Shown: piece by piece, positions 16,896-27,537 of the stretch
Position numbering within the stretch: position 1 is the first letter of the stretch
Layout: every line of letters begins with the position of its first letter
The notes under the pieces: model-generated
Told to the model about the DNA's origin: nothing
Databases searched by the model: none
Seen by the model: the letters and a program-made list of their open reading frames with translations, nothing else
Source: Joostella atrarenae
Lineage (GTDB): Bacteria > Bacteroidota > Bacteroidia > Flavobacteriales > Flavobacteriaceae
Reading direction: 5' to 3'
Length of the DNA: 64,000 nt
Assembly: GCF_021764745.1 (NCBI RefSeq)
Contig: NZ_JAETXX010000011.1
Location: 1-64,000 of the forward strand
Position numbers and translations under genes: made by a program

Positions 16896-19868
16896 CTATT
16901 CAGTTATTTTATCACCTTTTTTCTTTAAAGTGTCAAACATAACTGGTGTTGCAATAAATAATGATGAATATGTACCTACAGCAATACCAACAATCATGGC
17001 AAACATAAATCCTCTTAAAGATTCTCCACCGAAGATAAATATTGATAATAGCACTACTAATGTAGTTAAAGAGGTATTCAAGGTTCTACTTAAAGTGCTG
17101 TTCAATGCTTCATTAGCATTGTGTCCGCCTCTCCATCCTTTTTCTCTAACTACCTCTCTAATACGGTCAAATACAATTACGGTATCATTTAACGAGTAAC
17201 CAATTACCGTTAAGATCGCCGCTATAAAAGCTTGATCGATTTCCATATTAAATGGCATGATGCTAGATGTAAGAGAGAAGATCCCTAATACTATTAAAAC
17301 ATCATGGAAAACTGCAACTACAGCTCCTAATGAGAATTGCCATTTACGGAAACGTAGTAAGATGTATAAGAATACAACTGCAAGAGATCCTATAATAGCC
17401 CAAACCGCATTTTTCTTAATATCATCTGCAATTGTTGGACCTACTTTGATAGACTGTAAGATTCCAATTTTGTCCTCTCCACTACCTTTAGAAAAGTCTT
17501 CATAAGTAATACCTTCTGGAAGGTACTTTTTAACTGCTTCATAAAGACCTTTTTGAATCTCTATGTCAACAGCAGTTCCTTCTTCATTAACCTTATATTT
17601 TGTAGTAATCTTAACCTGATTTGCATCTCCAAAAGTTTTCACCTCTGTGTTTCCAAATACGTCATTAAGATCATTAGCTATATCAGAAGGATTCACTGGG
17701 TTTACAAAGCGTACTTGGTACGAACGTCCTCCAACAAAATCCACACCACCTTCAAGTCCTTTAGTCAATAAAGAACCTAAACTAATTACAATTAAGATGG
17801 CAGATATAATATAAGCTTTCTTTCTTTTTGCTAAGAAATCGAAATTAGGATTCTTAGGTAAAGATCTAGTTATAGAAGTTGTAAATGTTAATGGATTCTT
17901 ACCTCCTTTTACATTCCATTCTACTAATAATCTAGTAACAAAGATTGCAGTAAATAAAGAAGTTGCGATACCTATTATTAAAGTAGTTGCAAAACCTTGT
18001 ATAGGTCCTGTTCCGAACAATAATAAGATAATAGCTGTTAATCCTGTTGTAATATTTGCATCTAAAATAGAAGACAATGCATTACTAAATCCATCTGCAA
18101 TTGCCTGCATTTGTCCTTTTCCTGCACGTAACTCTTCTTTAATACGCTCAAATATAATTACGTTGGCATCCACCGACATACCGATTGTTAAAACGATACC
18201 GGCAATACCAGGTAATGTAAGAACTGCACCTAATCCTGCAAGCACACCAAATATTAAAATAATATTAAATACAAGTGCGATGTCCGCAAAAATACCAGCT
18301 TTACCATAATATAGTAACATCCATAACAATACTAATACCATTGCTACGATGAAAGAGAACATACCACTACTAATAGCCTCTTGTCCTAATGATGGTCCTA
18401 CAACCTCCGACTGGATAATGTCTGCAGAAGCAGGTAATTTACCAGCTCTAAGTACATTCGCTAAATCGTCTGCTTCTTCTAACGTAAAGTTTCCAGAAAT
18501 CTCAGAACTACCTCCAGAAATTGCTCCCTTAGATACTCCTGGTGCAGAGTAAACAATATTATCTAAAACAATAGCAATATTACCTTGCTCTCTAAATGCT
18601 TTTCCTGTAAGTTCTTCCCAGATTTTAGCTCCACGAGAATTCATCTGCATAGAAACTGCTGGTCTTCCTGCCATATCATAAGCTTGAGAAGCATCTGTAA
18701 TAACATCTCCGCTCATATCTGGAATGTTCTCACGATTAGCTTTCAACGCATACAATTCTACAACCTGTGTATCTTTAGGAGGAATCCCCCATGCGAATTT
18801 CACATATTGTAAGTTATTAGGAAGTTGTTGCCTAACTTGAGGCATTTTTAAATACTCATCGAATTTTGCAGTATCTTTAGTAGCAACCATTGCAACTACT
18901 GGAGAACCTTGCCCTCCACCACTAACGATAAGATCGAAAAGTGGATTCACTTGGTTTGCAACATCTAAAGAATCTTGATTTGCATCAGACAATAAAGAAT
19001 CGATTTCAGAAGTAGCTTCTTCTTTAACATCATCCTTTTTATCAGTAACAACAATATCTTTTAAAGTATTATTAGCAGCAATTAAGAAAGGAGCTACTTG
19101 GTCTGCTTTATAAGTTTCCCAAAACTCTAACTGTGCTGTACTTTGAAGTAAATTCTGTACTCTATTTACATCTTTAGCCCCTGGTAATTCTACCAAGATA
19201 CGTCCAGAAGTACCTAAACGCTGAATGTTTGGTTGTGTAACTCCAAACTTATCGATACGCTTACGCAATACTTCGAATGCAGATACAATCGACTCATCAA
19301 TTTTTCTTCTAATAATTGGCTGAACTTGATCATCTGTCATTTGGAAGTTGATCTCTTCGCTCAACGATTTATTAGCAAAAATATCTGGAGATGCTAATTT
19401 TGTAGAACCAGCACTAGCCTTTTCAAATTCAGCAAAGAATAAGTCAACATAATCATCTTGACTATTTTTTGAAGCCTCATCTGCTTGCGCCAACGCTTTG
19501 TTAAAAACAGGGTCTTTAGTATCGTTCGCTAATCCTTTCAAGATATCTTTTACAGATATTTGAAGAATAACATTGATACCACCTTTAAGGTCAAGTCCTT
19601 TGTTTAATTCTTTTTCTTTTACCTCATTGTAGGTAAAATCAGCAAATCCAAGGCTAAATACCTCTTCATTTCCTAGGGAGTCTAAATACCTAGATTCTTC
19701 GGCTTCTCGCTTCGCTACGTAGTTCTCTTCTGCATCTGAAATCTTGTTTAACGCGTAAGTTTCAGCTTCATCATCTACCTTATTTGCAACAAAAGTAAAA
19801 GAAAGTTGATAAATACTTACAATACCAAACAAAATAGCAAACAGCCTAATAAGTCCTTTATTCTGCAT
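16896..19868 (-). CDS. secDF: Fused protein-export membrane protein SecDF
   Basis: A 990-residue fusion of SecD and SecF, which use the proton motive force to help SecYEG-driven export. The SecD half starts with one membrane helix and contains DLKGGINVILQISV (about 95-108), a large periplasmic P1 region (about 110-490), and TM2-6 with GMSVDANVIIFERIKEEL (about 565-582). The SecF half begins near 680. It has GGVDFVGGRSYQVRF, a periplasmic domain, and a second membrane bundle with TVIGYSLNDTVIVFDRIREV. The fusion is usual in Bacteroidota. It is a single gene with a good promoter and its own terminator. Confidence 0.97.
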   Translation of the reverse strand: MQNKGLIRLFAILFGIVSIYQLSFTFVANKVDDEAETYALNKISDAEENYVAKREAEESRYLDSLGNEEVFSLGFADFTYNEVKEKELNKGLDLKGGINVILQISVKDILKGLANDTKDPVFNKALAQADEASKNSQDDYVDLFFAEFEKASAGSTKLASPDIFANKSLSEEINFQMTDDQVQPIIRRKIDESIVSAFEVLRKRIDKFGVTQPNIQRLGTSGRILVELPGAKDVNRVQNLLQSTAQLEFWETYKADQVAPFLIAANNTLKDIVVTDKKDDVKEEATSEIDSLLSDANQDSLDVANQVNPLFDLIVSGGGQGSPVVAMVATKDTAKFDEYLKMPQVRQQLPNNLQYVKFAWGIPPKDTQVVELYALKANRENIPDMSGDVITDASQAYDMAGRPAVSMQMNSRGAKIWEELTGKAFREQGNIAIVLDNIVYSAPGVSKGAISGGSSEISGNFTLEEADDLANVLRAGKLPASADIIQSEVVGPSLGQEAISSGMFSFIVAMVLVLLWMLLYYGKAGIFADIALVFNIILIFGVLAGLGAVLTLPGIAGIVLTIGMSVDANVIIFERIKEELRAGKGQMQAIADGFSNALSSILDANITTGLTAIILLLFGTGPIQGFATTLIIGIATSLFTAIFVTRLLVEWNVKGGKNPLTFTTSITRSLPKNPNFDFLAKRKKAYIISAILIVISLGSLLTKGLEGGVDFVGGRSYQVRFVNPVNPSDIANDLNDVFGNTEVKTFGDANQVKITTKYKVNEEGTAVDIEIQKGLYEAVKKYLPEGITYEDFSKGSGEDKIGILQSIKVGPTIADDIKKNAVWAIIGSLAVVFLYILLRFRKWQFSLGAVVAVFHDVLIVLGIFSLTSSIMPFNMEIDQAFIAAILTVIGYSLNDTVIVFDRIREVVREKGWRGGHNANEALNSTLSRTLNTSLTTLVVLLSIFIFGGESLRGFMFAMIVGIAVGTYSSLFIATPVMFDTLKKKGDKITE

Positions 19869-19903
19869 TCTAAATTTATTTAATGGTCAATTTTAAAAAC
19901 GGA

Positions 19904-19934
19904 CAAATATAGCGTTTACGTTATGAACTGACAA
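19904..19934 (-). promoter_or_regulatory. Bacteroidota-type promoter for secDF
   Basis: On the minus strand TTG (19932-19934), a 20-bp spacer and TATATTTG (19904-19911) match the consensus TTG-N20-TAnnTTTG. The predicted start is about 30 nt before the secDF ATG. Confidence 0.65.
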
Positions 19935-19960
19935 TTATTTTTTTGAAGATTTAAAGCACA

Positions 19961-19996
19961 AAAAAATCCTACAAAAAAATATTTGTAGGATTTTTC
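19961..19996 (-). terminator. Rho-independent terminator of mdh
   Basis: A 14-bp stem AAAAATCCTACAAA (19962-19975) pairs with 19982-19995, with T-runs on the minus strand, just past the mdh stop. It also insulates the secDF promoter. Confidence 0.85.
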
Positions 19997-20021
19997 AATA
20001 TCTAATCGAATTATTAGCTTT

Positions 20022-20948
20022 TTATAGCTCTAAAAGTCCATTTGTTTTCCTAACTCCATCTGCACTTTCTTGCATTTTAGTCTTCTCAGCATCAGATAGT
20101 TCTATTTCAACAATCTTTTCAATTCCATCTTTTCCTAAAATTACAGGAACTCCAATACAGATATCAGACAACCCGTATTCTCCGTTCAATAAAGTTGAAC
20201 AAGGAAACATTTTTTTCTGATCGCATGCAATTGCTTGTACAAGTCCAGATACCGCTGCACCAGGAGCATACCAAGCACTTGTTCCTAATAATTTAGTCAA
20301 TGTAGCTCCACCAACTTTAGTATCTTCTTTTACTTGCTCTAAACGCTCTTCCGACAAAAATTCGCTAACAGCTACACTATTTCTAGTTGCCATACGCGTT
20401 AAAGGAAGCATTCCAGTATCACTGTGTCCTCCAATTACCATTCCGTCAACATCAGAAATAGGAGCTCCTAAAGCTTCTGCTAAACGGTATTTAAAACGTG
20501 CGCTATCTAAAGCACCACCCATTCCGATAATTTTATTCTTTGCAAGTCCAGTTGTTTTATGAACTAAATATGTCATTGTATCCATTGGATTACTTACTAC
20601 AATGATAGTTACATTTGGAGAATGCTTAATCAAGTTACTAGAAACGTCTTTTACGATCCCTGCATTAATTCCGATAAGCTCTTCACGAGTCATTCCTGGT
20701 TTACGAGGAATACCACTAGTAATTACTGCGATATCAGAATCTGCAGTTTTACTATAATCACCAGTAGTACCAGTAATCTTAGTATCGAAACCATTCAAAG
20801 AAGCTGTTTGCATTAAATCCATTGCTTTACCTTCAGCAAAACCTTCTTTAATATCTAATATTACTACTTCTGATGCAAAATCTTTAATTGCGATGTACTC
20901 TGCGCAGCTAGCACCTACCGCTCCTGCTCCTACAACTGTAACTTTCAT
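20022..20948 (-). CDS. mdh: Malate dehydrogenase
   Basis: NAD-dependent malate/oxaloacetate oxidoreductase of the TCA cycle, 308 residues, LDH-like type. The N-terminal Rossmann motif is VVGAGAVGAS (5-14). The substrate loop PRKPGMTR (81-88) has an Arg where lactate dehydrogenases carry Gln, which marks malate specificity. The catalytic pair is Asp148 (in GGALDSARF) and His175 (in GGHSDTGM). It is a single gene flanked by a terminator and an inverted repeat in its promoter region. Confidence 0.96.
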   Translation of the reverse strand: MKVTVVGAGAVGASCAEYIAIKDFASEVVILDIKEGFAEGKAMDLMQTASLNGFDTKITGTTGDYSKTADSDIAVITSGIPRKPGMTREELIGINAGIVKDVSSNLIKHSPNVTIIVVSNPMDTMTYLVHKTTGLAKNKIIGMGGALDSARFKYRLAEALGAPISDVDGMVIGGHSDTGMLPLTRMATRNSVAVSEFLSEERLEQVKEDTKVGGATLTKLLGTSAWYAPGAAVSGLVQAIACDQKKMFPCSTLLNGEYGLSDICIGVPVILGKDGIEKIVEIELSDAEKTKMQESADGVRKTNGLLEL

Positions 20949-20989
20949 ATTTTTATATATTATTTATTTAAACGATTCTATTGAAAACA

Positions 20990-21024
20990 CAAAGCTACTA
21001 ATTTTAACACAACAAGTAGCTTTG
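20990..21024 (-). promoter_or_regulatory. mdh promoter element inside a 9-bp inverted repeat
   Basis: The arms CAAAGCTAC (20990-20998) and GTAGCTTTG (21016-21024) are perfect reverse complements separated by 17 bp. On the minus strand the proximal arm contains TAGCTTTG, a match to the -7 consensus TAnnTTTG. The repeat could be an operator, or the leader hairpin of a transcript that starts further upstream. Confidence 0.4.
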
Positions 21025-21099
21025 AAAAATATTAAATATGTTATAAAAAGAACACAAATTTTGGATATCTGTAATTTATTAGAAAGCTAAAAAGGTTAT

Positions 21100-21114
21100 T
21101 GGCACAATAATTGA
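21100..21114 (+). promoter_or_regulatory. Possible sigma-54 promoter (one critical mismatch)
   Basis: TTGGCACAATAATTGA has the perfect -24 half TTGGCAC and correct N5 spacing, but TTGA instead of TTGC at -12. It lies 46 nt before the start codon of the lipoprotein at 21160. The mismatch at the normally invariant C lowers confidence. Confidence 0.3.
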
Positions 21115-21159
21115 AAATATATCTAAACCTTTTAGGTTATAGAAATAAAATCTAATTAT

Positions 21160-21954
21160 ATGAAAACAACCACATTTAAAAACATTCTGATTGCAATCAG
21201 TTTTATTAGTTTACTCAGCTGCGCTTCTACAATAGATAAAGTTGTTGTAAATGCAATTTCTGCTCCAGATTCTGATATTAAAGTAAATCACCTTTTAATG
21301 CCAATGCCAAACGATCCGCACATGGCGATGACAGCAATTATGCCTCCCAAAGATGGAGATCAAGAAAGAGCAGATAGCTTGGCTAGAGTAATCAAAAAAA
21401 ATATTGCTAAATACAAAGATATAGAGGTTGCCAAGTCTGATGGATATGAATTTTTCCCTCCTGAACCTCCTGCTGATATGAATATTGTTCATCTTGTAAA
21501 TAGAAAATTTTCAGCTAAAGAAAATAAAAAATTCAATTCTGAAAAGCCTGGGTCTATTTTATACGAAAGAGATGGCAATGGATGGAAGCTTATCGGTGCT
21601 ATGATAACTGCTCCTGTTGATGCATCAGAAAAAGAAATGAACGAAAGAGCTCCTCTTTCTGTAACGCAATGGCATTTACATAAAAATGTATGCGTCCCTA
21701 AACCTATTTGGGATGGAGAACAATGGAAGAAAACATTTCCTGACGGATCTCCTGTTTACGGACCTACAAGCAAAGTTACAACAGCTTCTGAATGCTCAAA
21801 ATATCAAGGCCGTTTCTTGCCAGTTGTTTTTGGATGGATGACACATGCTTATGTTTTTGTTGACAACCCAGACGATGTCTGGAATCAAATGTACGGACAC
21901 ACAAGCAGTGAACACGACATGCATGGAGACCATCAAAAACATGAAAATCATTAA
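21160..21954 (+). CDS. Lipoprotein of unknown function with His-rich tail
   Basis: A 264-residue protein with a clear lipobox (LLSC, Cys21). After a variable N-terminal part with many Met and Pro residues, there is a compact region (about 165-255) containing SVTQWHLHKNVCVPK, ECSKYQGRFLPVVFGWMTHAY and VWNQMYGH. This region has two Cys and several His. The last 18 residues are His-rich (SSEHDMHGDHQKHENH), which suggests metal binding as an inference only. I do not recognise a named domain. It is a single gene with a terminator shared with gyrB and a sigma-54-like element upstream. Confidence 0.8.
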   Translation: MKTTTFKNILIAISFISLLSCASTIDKVVVNAISAPDSDIKVNHLLMPMPNDPHMAMTAIMPPKDGDQERADSLARVIKKNIAKYKDIEVAKSDGYEFFPPEPPADMNIVHLVNRKFSAKENKKFNSEKPGSILYERDGNGWKLIGAMITAPVDASEKEMNERAPLSVTQWHLHKNVCVPKPIWDGEQWKKTFPDGSPVYGPTSKVTTASECSKYQGRFLPVVFGWMTHAYVFVDNPDDVWNQMYGHTSSEHDMHGDHQKHENH

Positions 21955-21971
21955 GCACATACAATCCAAAT

Positions 21972-22008
21972 AAAAAGTGCTGCACTTTAAAAGGACAGCA
22001 CTTTTTTT
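21972..22008. terminator. Bidirectional terminator
   Basis: The stem AAAAAGTGCTG (21972-21982) / CAGCACTTTTT (21996-22006) has A and T runs on either side. It lies between the convergent lipoprotein gene and gyrB. Confidence 0.85.
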
Positions 22009-22029
22009 ATATCTAATCTATACCTTTAG

Positions 22030-24261
<2,232 letters not shown>

Positions 24262-24305
24262 AAAAAACAACAAAACCTCTTAAACAAGAGGTTTTGTTGT
24301 TTTTA
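24262..24305 (-). terminator. Rho-independent terminator of asnB
   Basis: A perfect 19-bp stem (24263-24281 with 24286-24304, core ACAAAACCTCTT) with a 4-nt loop and T-runs lies 24 nt beyond the asnB stop. Confidence 0.9.
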
Positions 24306-24328
24306 TAATTTAAACAAACGACTATTTT

Positions 24329-25999
24329 CTACTTTTGGTAGGCATCTGCGTGAACTTTTGCTACCGCTCTTCCAGAAGGATCGTTCATGTTTTTAAAAGC
24401 TTCATCCCACTCTAAAGCAATCTGAGTACTACAAGCTACCGATGCTTCTTGAGGCACACAAAGTGCTGCTGCATCCGATGGGAAGTGTTCAGCAAAAATA
24501 GACCTGTAATAAAACTCTTCTTTAGAAGTTGGAGTTTGAATTGGGAAACGGAATTTAGCATTTGCTAATTGCTCATCGCTAACTTCTGCATTTACAACTT
24601 CTTTTAAAGTATCTATCCAACTATATCCTACTCCATCAGAAAACTGCTCTTTTTGTCTCCAAGCAACACTCTCTGGTAAATAATCTTCAAAAGCCTTACG
24701 AACAACCCATTTCTCCATACGCTCTCCGTTAATCATTTTGTCTTGTGGGTTAATACGCATAGCTACATCCATAAATTCTTTATCTAAGAATGGCACACGT
24801 CCTTCGATACCCCACGCAGCTAAAGATTTATTTGCACGTAAACAATCATACATATGTAACTTACTAAGCTTTCTTACCGTTTCTTCATGAAACTCTTGTG
24901 CATTTGGAGCTTTATGGAAGTATAAATATCCTCCAAATAACTCATCTGCACCTTCTCCAGACAATACCATTTTTATCCCCATAGACTTAATCACTCTAGC
25001 CATTAAGTACATAGGAGTGGAAGCTCTAATGGTTGTAATATCGTATGTTTCTAAGTTGTAAACTACATCTTTGATAGCATCCAATCCTTCTTGAATTGTA
25101 AACTTAATCTCATGATGCACTGTTCCTATGTGATCTGCTACTTTTTGAGCAGCAGCCAAATCTGGAGATCCTTCTAATCCTACAGAAAAAGAATGAAGTC
25201 TTGGCCACCATGCTTCAGAAGTGTCATCTGATTCTATTCTTTTTTCAGCATATTTCTTAGCTATAGCAGAAGTAACAGAAGAGTCTAATCCTCCAGAAAG
25301 AAGTACACCGTATGGCACGTCTGACATTAATTGTCTGTGAACCGCTGCCTCTAATGCATCTTTAACTTCTTGAATGCTTGTTTCATTTTCCTTTACAGCA
25401 TCATATTCTGTCCAATCTCTAACATACCATTTTTTAAACTCTCCATCAGAACTATGCAAATAATGTCCAGGAGGAAAAAGCTGAATTTTACTACATACAC
25501 CTTCTAACGCTTTTAATTCTGAGGCTACATAAAAAGTACCATTTTTATCCCATCCAATATAAAGTGGAATAATCCCCATATGATCACGAGCAACAAAATA
25601 CTCATCTTTTTCAACGTCATAAATAGCAAATCCGAAAATTCCATTCATTTCATCTATAAAGTCGGCTCCCTTTTCTTTGTATAACGCTAAGATTACCTCA
25701 CAATCTGATTCTGTTTTGAAGTTATATTTCCCTTCAAACTGCTTACGAAGATCTCTATGGTTATATATTTCTCCGTTTGCAGCTAAAATAAGCTTACCAT
25801 CATCGCTAATTAAAGGCTGAGTTCCAGAGGCTGGATCTACAATTGCTAAACGCTCATGCGTTAAAATAGCCTTTTCATCACTATAAATCCCACTCCAATC
25901 TGGACCTCTATGACGTACTCTTTTAGACATTTCTAATAACTGAGGCCTTAAGTCTTCCGCCTTTTCTTTTAAATCGAATGCACAAACAATTCCACACAT
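24329..25999 (-). CDS. asnB: Asparagine synthase B (glutamine-hydrolysing)
   Basis: ATP-dependent synthesis of asparagine from aspartate and glutamine, 556 residues. The N-terminal class II glutamine amidotransferase domain begins with the catalytic Cys2 (MCGIV) and has RHRGPDWSG, ERLAIVDP and NGEIYNH. The synthetase domain has the PP-loop SGGLDSS near residue 234, LSGEGADELFGGY, and the ADKSL-like segment RANKSLAAWGIEGRVPFLD. Length matches the E. coli AsnB class. It is a single gene with its own promoter and terminator. Confidence 0.96.
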   Translation of the reverse strand: MCGIVCAFDLKEKAEDLRPQLLEMSKRVRHRGPDWSGIYSDEKAILTHERLAIVDPASGTQPLISDDGKLILAANGEIYNHRDLRKQFEGKYNFKTESDCEVILALYKEKGADFIDEMNGIFGFAIYDVEKDEYFVARDHMGIIPLYIGWDKNGTFYVASELKALEGVCSKIQLFPPGHYLHSSDGEFKKWYVRDWTEYDAVKENETSIQEVKDALEAAVHRQLMSDVPYGVLLSGGLDSSVTSAIAKKYAEKRIESDDTSEAWWPRLHSFSVGLEGSPDLAAAQKVADHIGTVHHEIKFTIQEGLDAIKDVVYNLETYDITTIRASTPMYLMARVIKSMGIKMVLSGEGADELFGGYLYFHKAPNAQEFHEETVRKLSKLHMYDCLRANKSLAAWGIEGRVPFLDKEFMDVAMRINPQDKMINGERMEKWVVRKAFEDYLPESVAWRQKEQFSDGVGYSWIDTLKEVVNAEVSDEQLANAKFRFPIQTPTSKEEFYYRSIFAEHFPSDAAALCVPQEASVACSTQIALEWDEAFKNMNDPSGRAVAKVHADAYQK

Positions 26000-26039
26000 A
26001 ACTATATATTGATTTTTTTATTTCTGATTATTTATAAGA

Positions 26040-26070
26040 CAAATATGCAATACTAGTTTCATATTACAAA
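26040..26070 (-). promoter_or_regulatory. Bacteroidota-type promoter for asnB
   Basis: On the minus strand TTTG (26067-26070), a 19-bp spacer and CATATTTG (26040-26047) match TTTG-N19-TAnnTTTG except for one base. The predicted start is about 35 nt before the asnB ATG. Confidence 0.5.
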
Positions 26071-26250
26071 CGAATAAAGCATTATGACTTACATATATTA
26101 ACTAAAAATCGTGATTACGATCGAATTTAAAATTTTATTCAAAAAAAATGAAGCTTTTTCATTAAAATTTGTAAGTTCTCGTAATTTTACTATACTATAC
26201 TTATGTAAGATTACAAATAACTTATTAGCTTTAATCATTAAAAATTAAAC

Positions 26251-26793
26251 ATGAAAAAAACTATTTTCGCTATGTTATTCATAGCTGCATTATCATTCAC
26301 AACACAAGTTGAAGCACAGAAATTTAGCGGACTAGACAAAAGTCCTGCTGATATTGCCTATTTTAAAGCTGATAAAAAGGCCCCTCCAATTATTAAGGTT
26401 GTTTACGGAAGACCTCAATTAAAAGGAAGAGTTGTTGGGATAGATTTAGCTCCATACGGAGATGTTTGGAGAACTGGAGCTAATGAAGCTACAGAAATTA
26501 AATTTTTCCAAGACGTTGCTTTAGGTGACACGCAAATTGCTGCTGGAACTTATAGTTTATTTACAATTCCAGGAAAAACAGAATGGACAATCATTATTAG
26601 CAAAGACACTGATGTATGGGGTGCTTATTCTTATAATGAAGCAAACGATGTTGCTCGTCTAAACGTTCCTGCTGGAAAAGGTGACGAGTCTTTAGAATCT
26701 TTTTCTATCACTTTTAGCAATACAGATACTGGCGCTAATTTAATTATGGGATGGGATAAGGCACGTGTAGAAGTTCCTTTTACTATAAAATAA
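26251..26793 (+). CDS. DUF2911-domain secreted protein
   Basis: A 180-residue protein with a signal peptide ending VEAQ (residue 23). The DUF2911 core covers most of the mature chain: KVVYGRPQLKGR, LAPYGDVWRTGANEATEI, AAGTYSLFTIPGKTEWTIII and NLIMGWDKARVEVPF. DUF2911 proteins are common periplasmic or outer-membrane-associated proteins of Bacteroidota with no known activity. It is a single gene with a strong terminator. Its upstream region shares a 15-bp word with the gene at 50612. Confidence 0.92.
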   Translation: MKKTIFAMLFIAALSFTTQVEAQKFSGLDKSPADIAYFKADKKAPPIIKVVYGRPQLKGRVVGIDLAPYGDVWRTGANEATEIKFFQDVALGDTQIAAGTYSLFTIPGKTEWTIIISKDTDVWGAYSYNEANDVARLNVPAGKGDESLESFSITFSNTDTGANLIMGWDKARVEVPFTIK

Positions 26794-26814
26794 CAATAAC
26801 TCCTTGAGTTATCT

Positions 26815-26855
26815 AAAAACACCCCTGAGGTCATTACTTCAGGGGTGTTTTTTTA
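26815..26855. terminator. Bidirectional terminator
   Basis: A 14-bp stem AAAAACACCCCTGA (26815-26828) pairs with 26839-26852 and is flanked by A and T runs. It lies between convergent genes. Confidence 0.9.
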
Positions 26856-26894
26856 TTTGAGAATAAGAAAATAACATACACTAGCTTCCTAAAC

Positions 26895-27503
26895 TCATTT
26901 ACATTTACAGTTTTTCTTAATTTTTTTAATGTTCTTCTTCATCGATTTTGTCAATATTTTATAGGAAGTAGGAGCGAAAACAAAGTCTGGATCATCATCA
27001 TCTTCATCTTTTGAAATAGAAACAGACCCTCTTGTATTTATATAATGAATCTGTGTTTGAGTTTTTAAATCATAAAAAGCAATAGACACCTCAGCAATAT
27101 TATCATCATCAGCTAAAGGAATATCGTTCTCATAGCCCATTCCTGTAAATTCACTTTTTATTACTTTTCCTTCAACAGTAATTAGGTAAGAAGCATCTGT
27201 TCCTTCATGTAATAATTTTAACTCCTTTTCGCTAGGTTCAAATGGAATCTTTGATGTTATAAGGTTTTTTTGTCGCTCTTGATGAATATCTACTATAGCA
27301 TCCTTAGCACAATCTTTAAGAAAACCCATTAACATCTCTTCCAACGCATCATTATCACAATTTTCACATGTAGCGTCATTTAACACCCATCTTCCTTGAG
27401 AAAAATCGAGAGCTCCTTTGGAACCTGAACTCGTATTATAGGAAGCATGATAACAAGAGGCAAAAGAGATAACAACAATAAAAACAATAAATTTTCTAAA
27501 CAT
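26895..27503 (-). CDS. Small lipoprotein of unknown function
   Basis: A 202-residue protein with a lipobox (FASC, Cys17). The mature chain has a CxxC pair (CENC, near residue 46), a further Cys in LKDCAKD, an acidic run (KDEDDDDPD near 165), and a very basic tail ending KKNCKCK. The central part alternates strands (ASYLITVEGKVI, VSIAFYDLKTQTQIHYIN). The length and strand pattern recall periplasmic lipoproteins that act in envelope stress, but I recognise no named domain. It starts 34 bp after the codirectional amidohydrolase gene ends, so the two are likely cotranscribed. Confidence 0.75.
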   Translation of the reverse strand: MFRKFIVFIVVISFASCYHASYNTSSGSKGALDFSQGRWVLNDATCENCDNDALEEMLMGFLKDCAKDAIVDIHQERQKNLITSKIPFEPSEKELKLLHEGTDASYLITVEGKVIKSEFTGMGYENDIPLADDDNIAEVSIAFYDLKTQTQIHYINTRGSVSISKDEDDDDPDFVFAPTSYKILTKSMKKNIKKIKKNCKCK

Positions 27504-27537
27504 AAGTACTTCTAATAGGAGTCTTAAATATAGAAAA

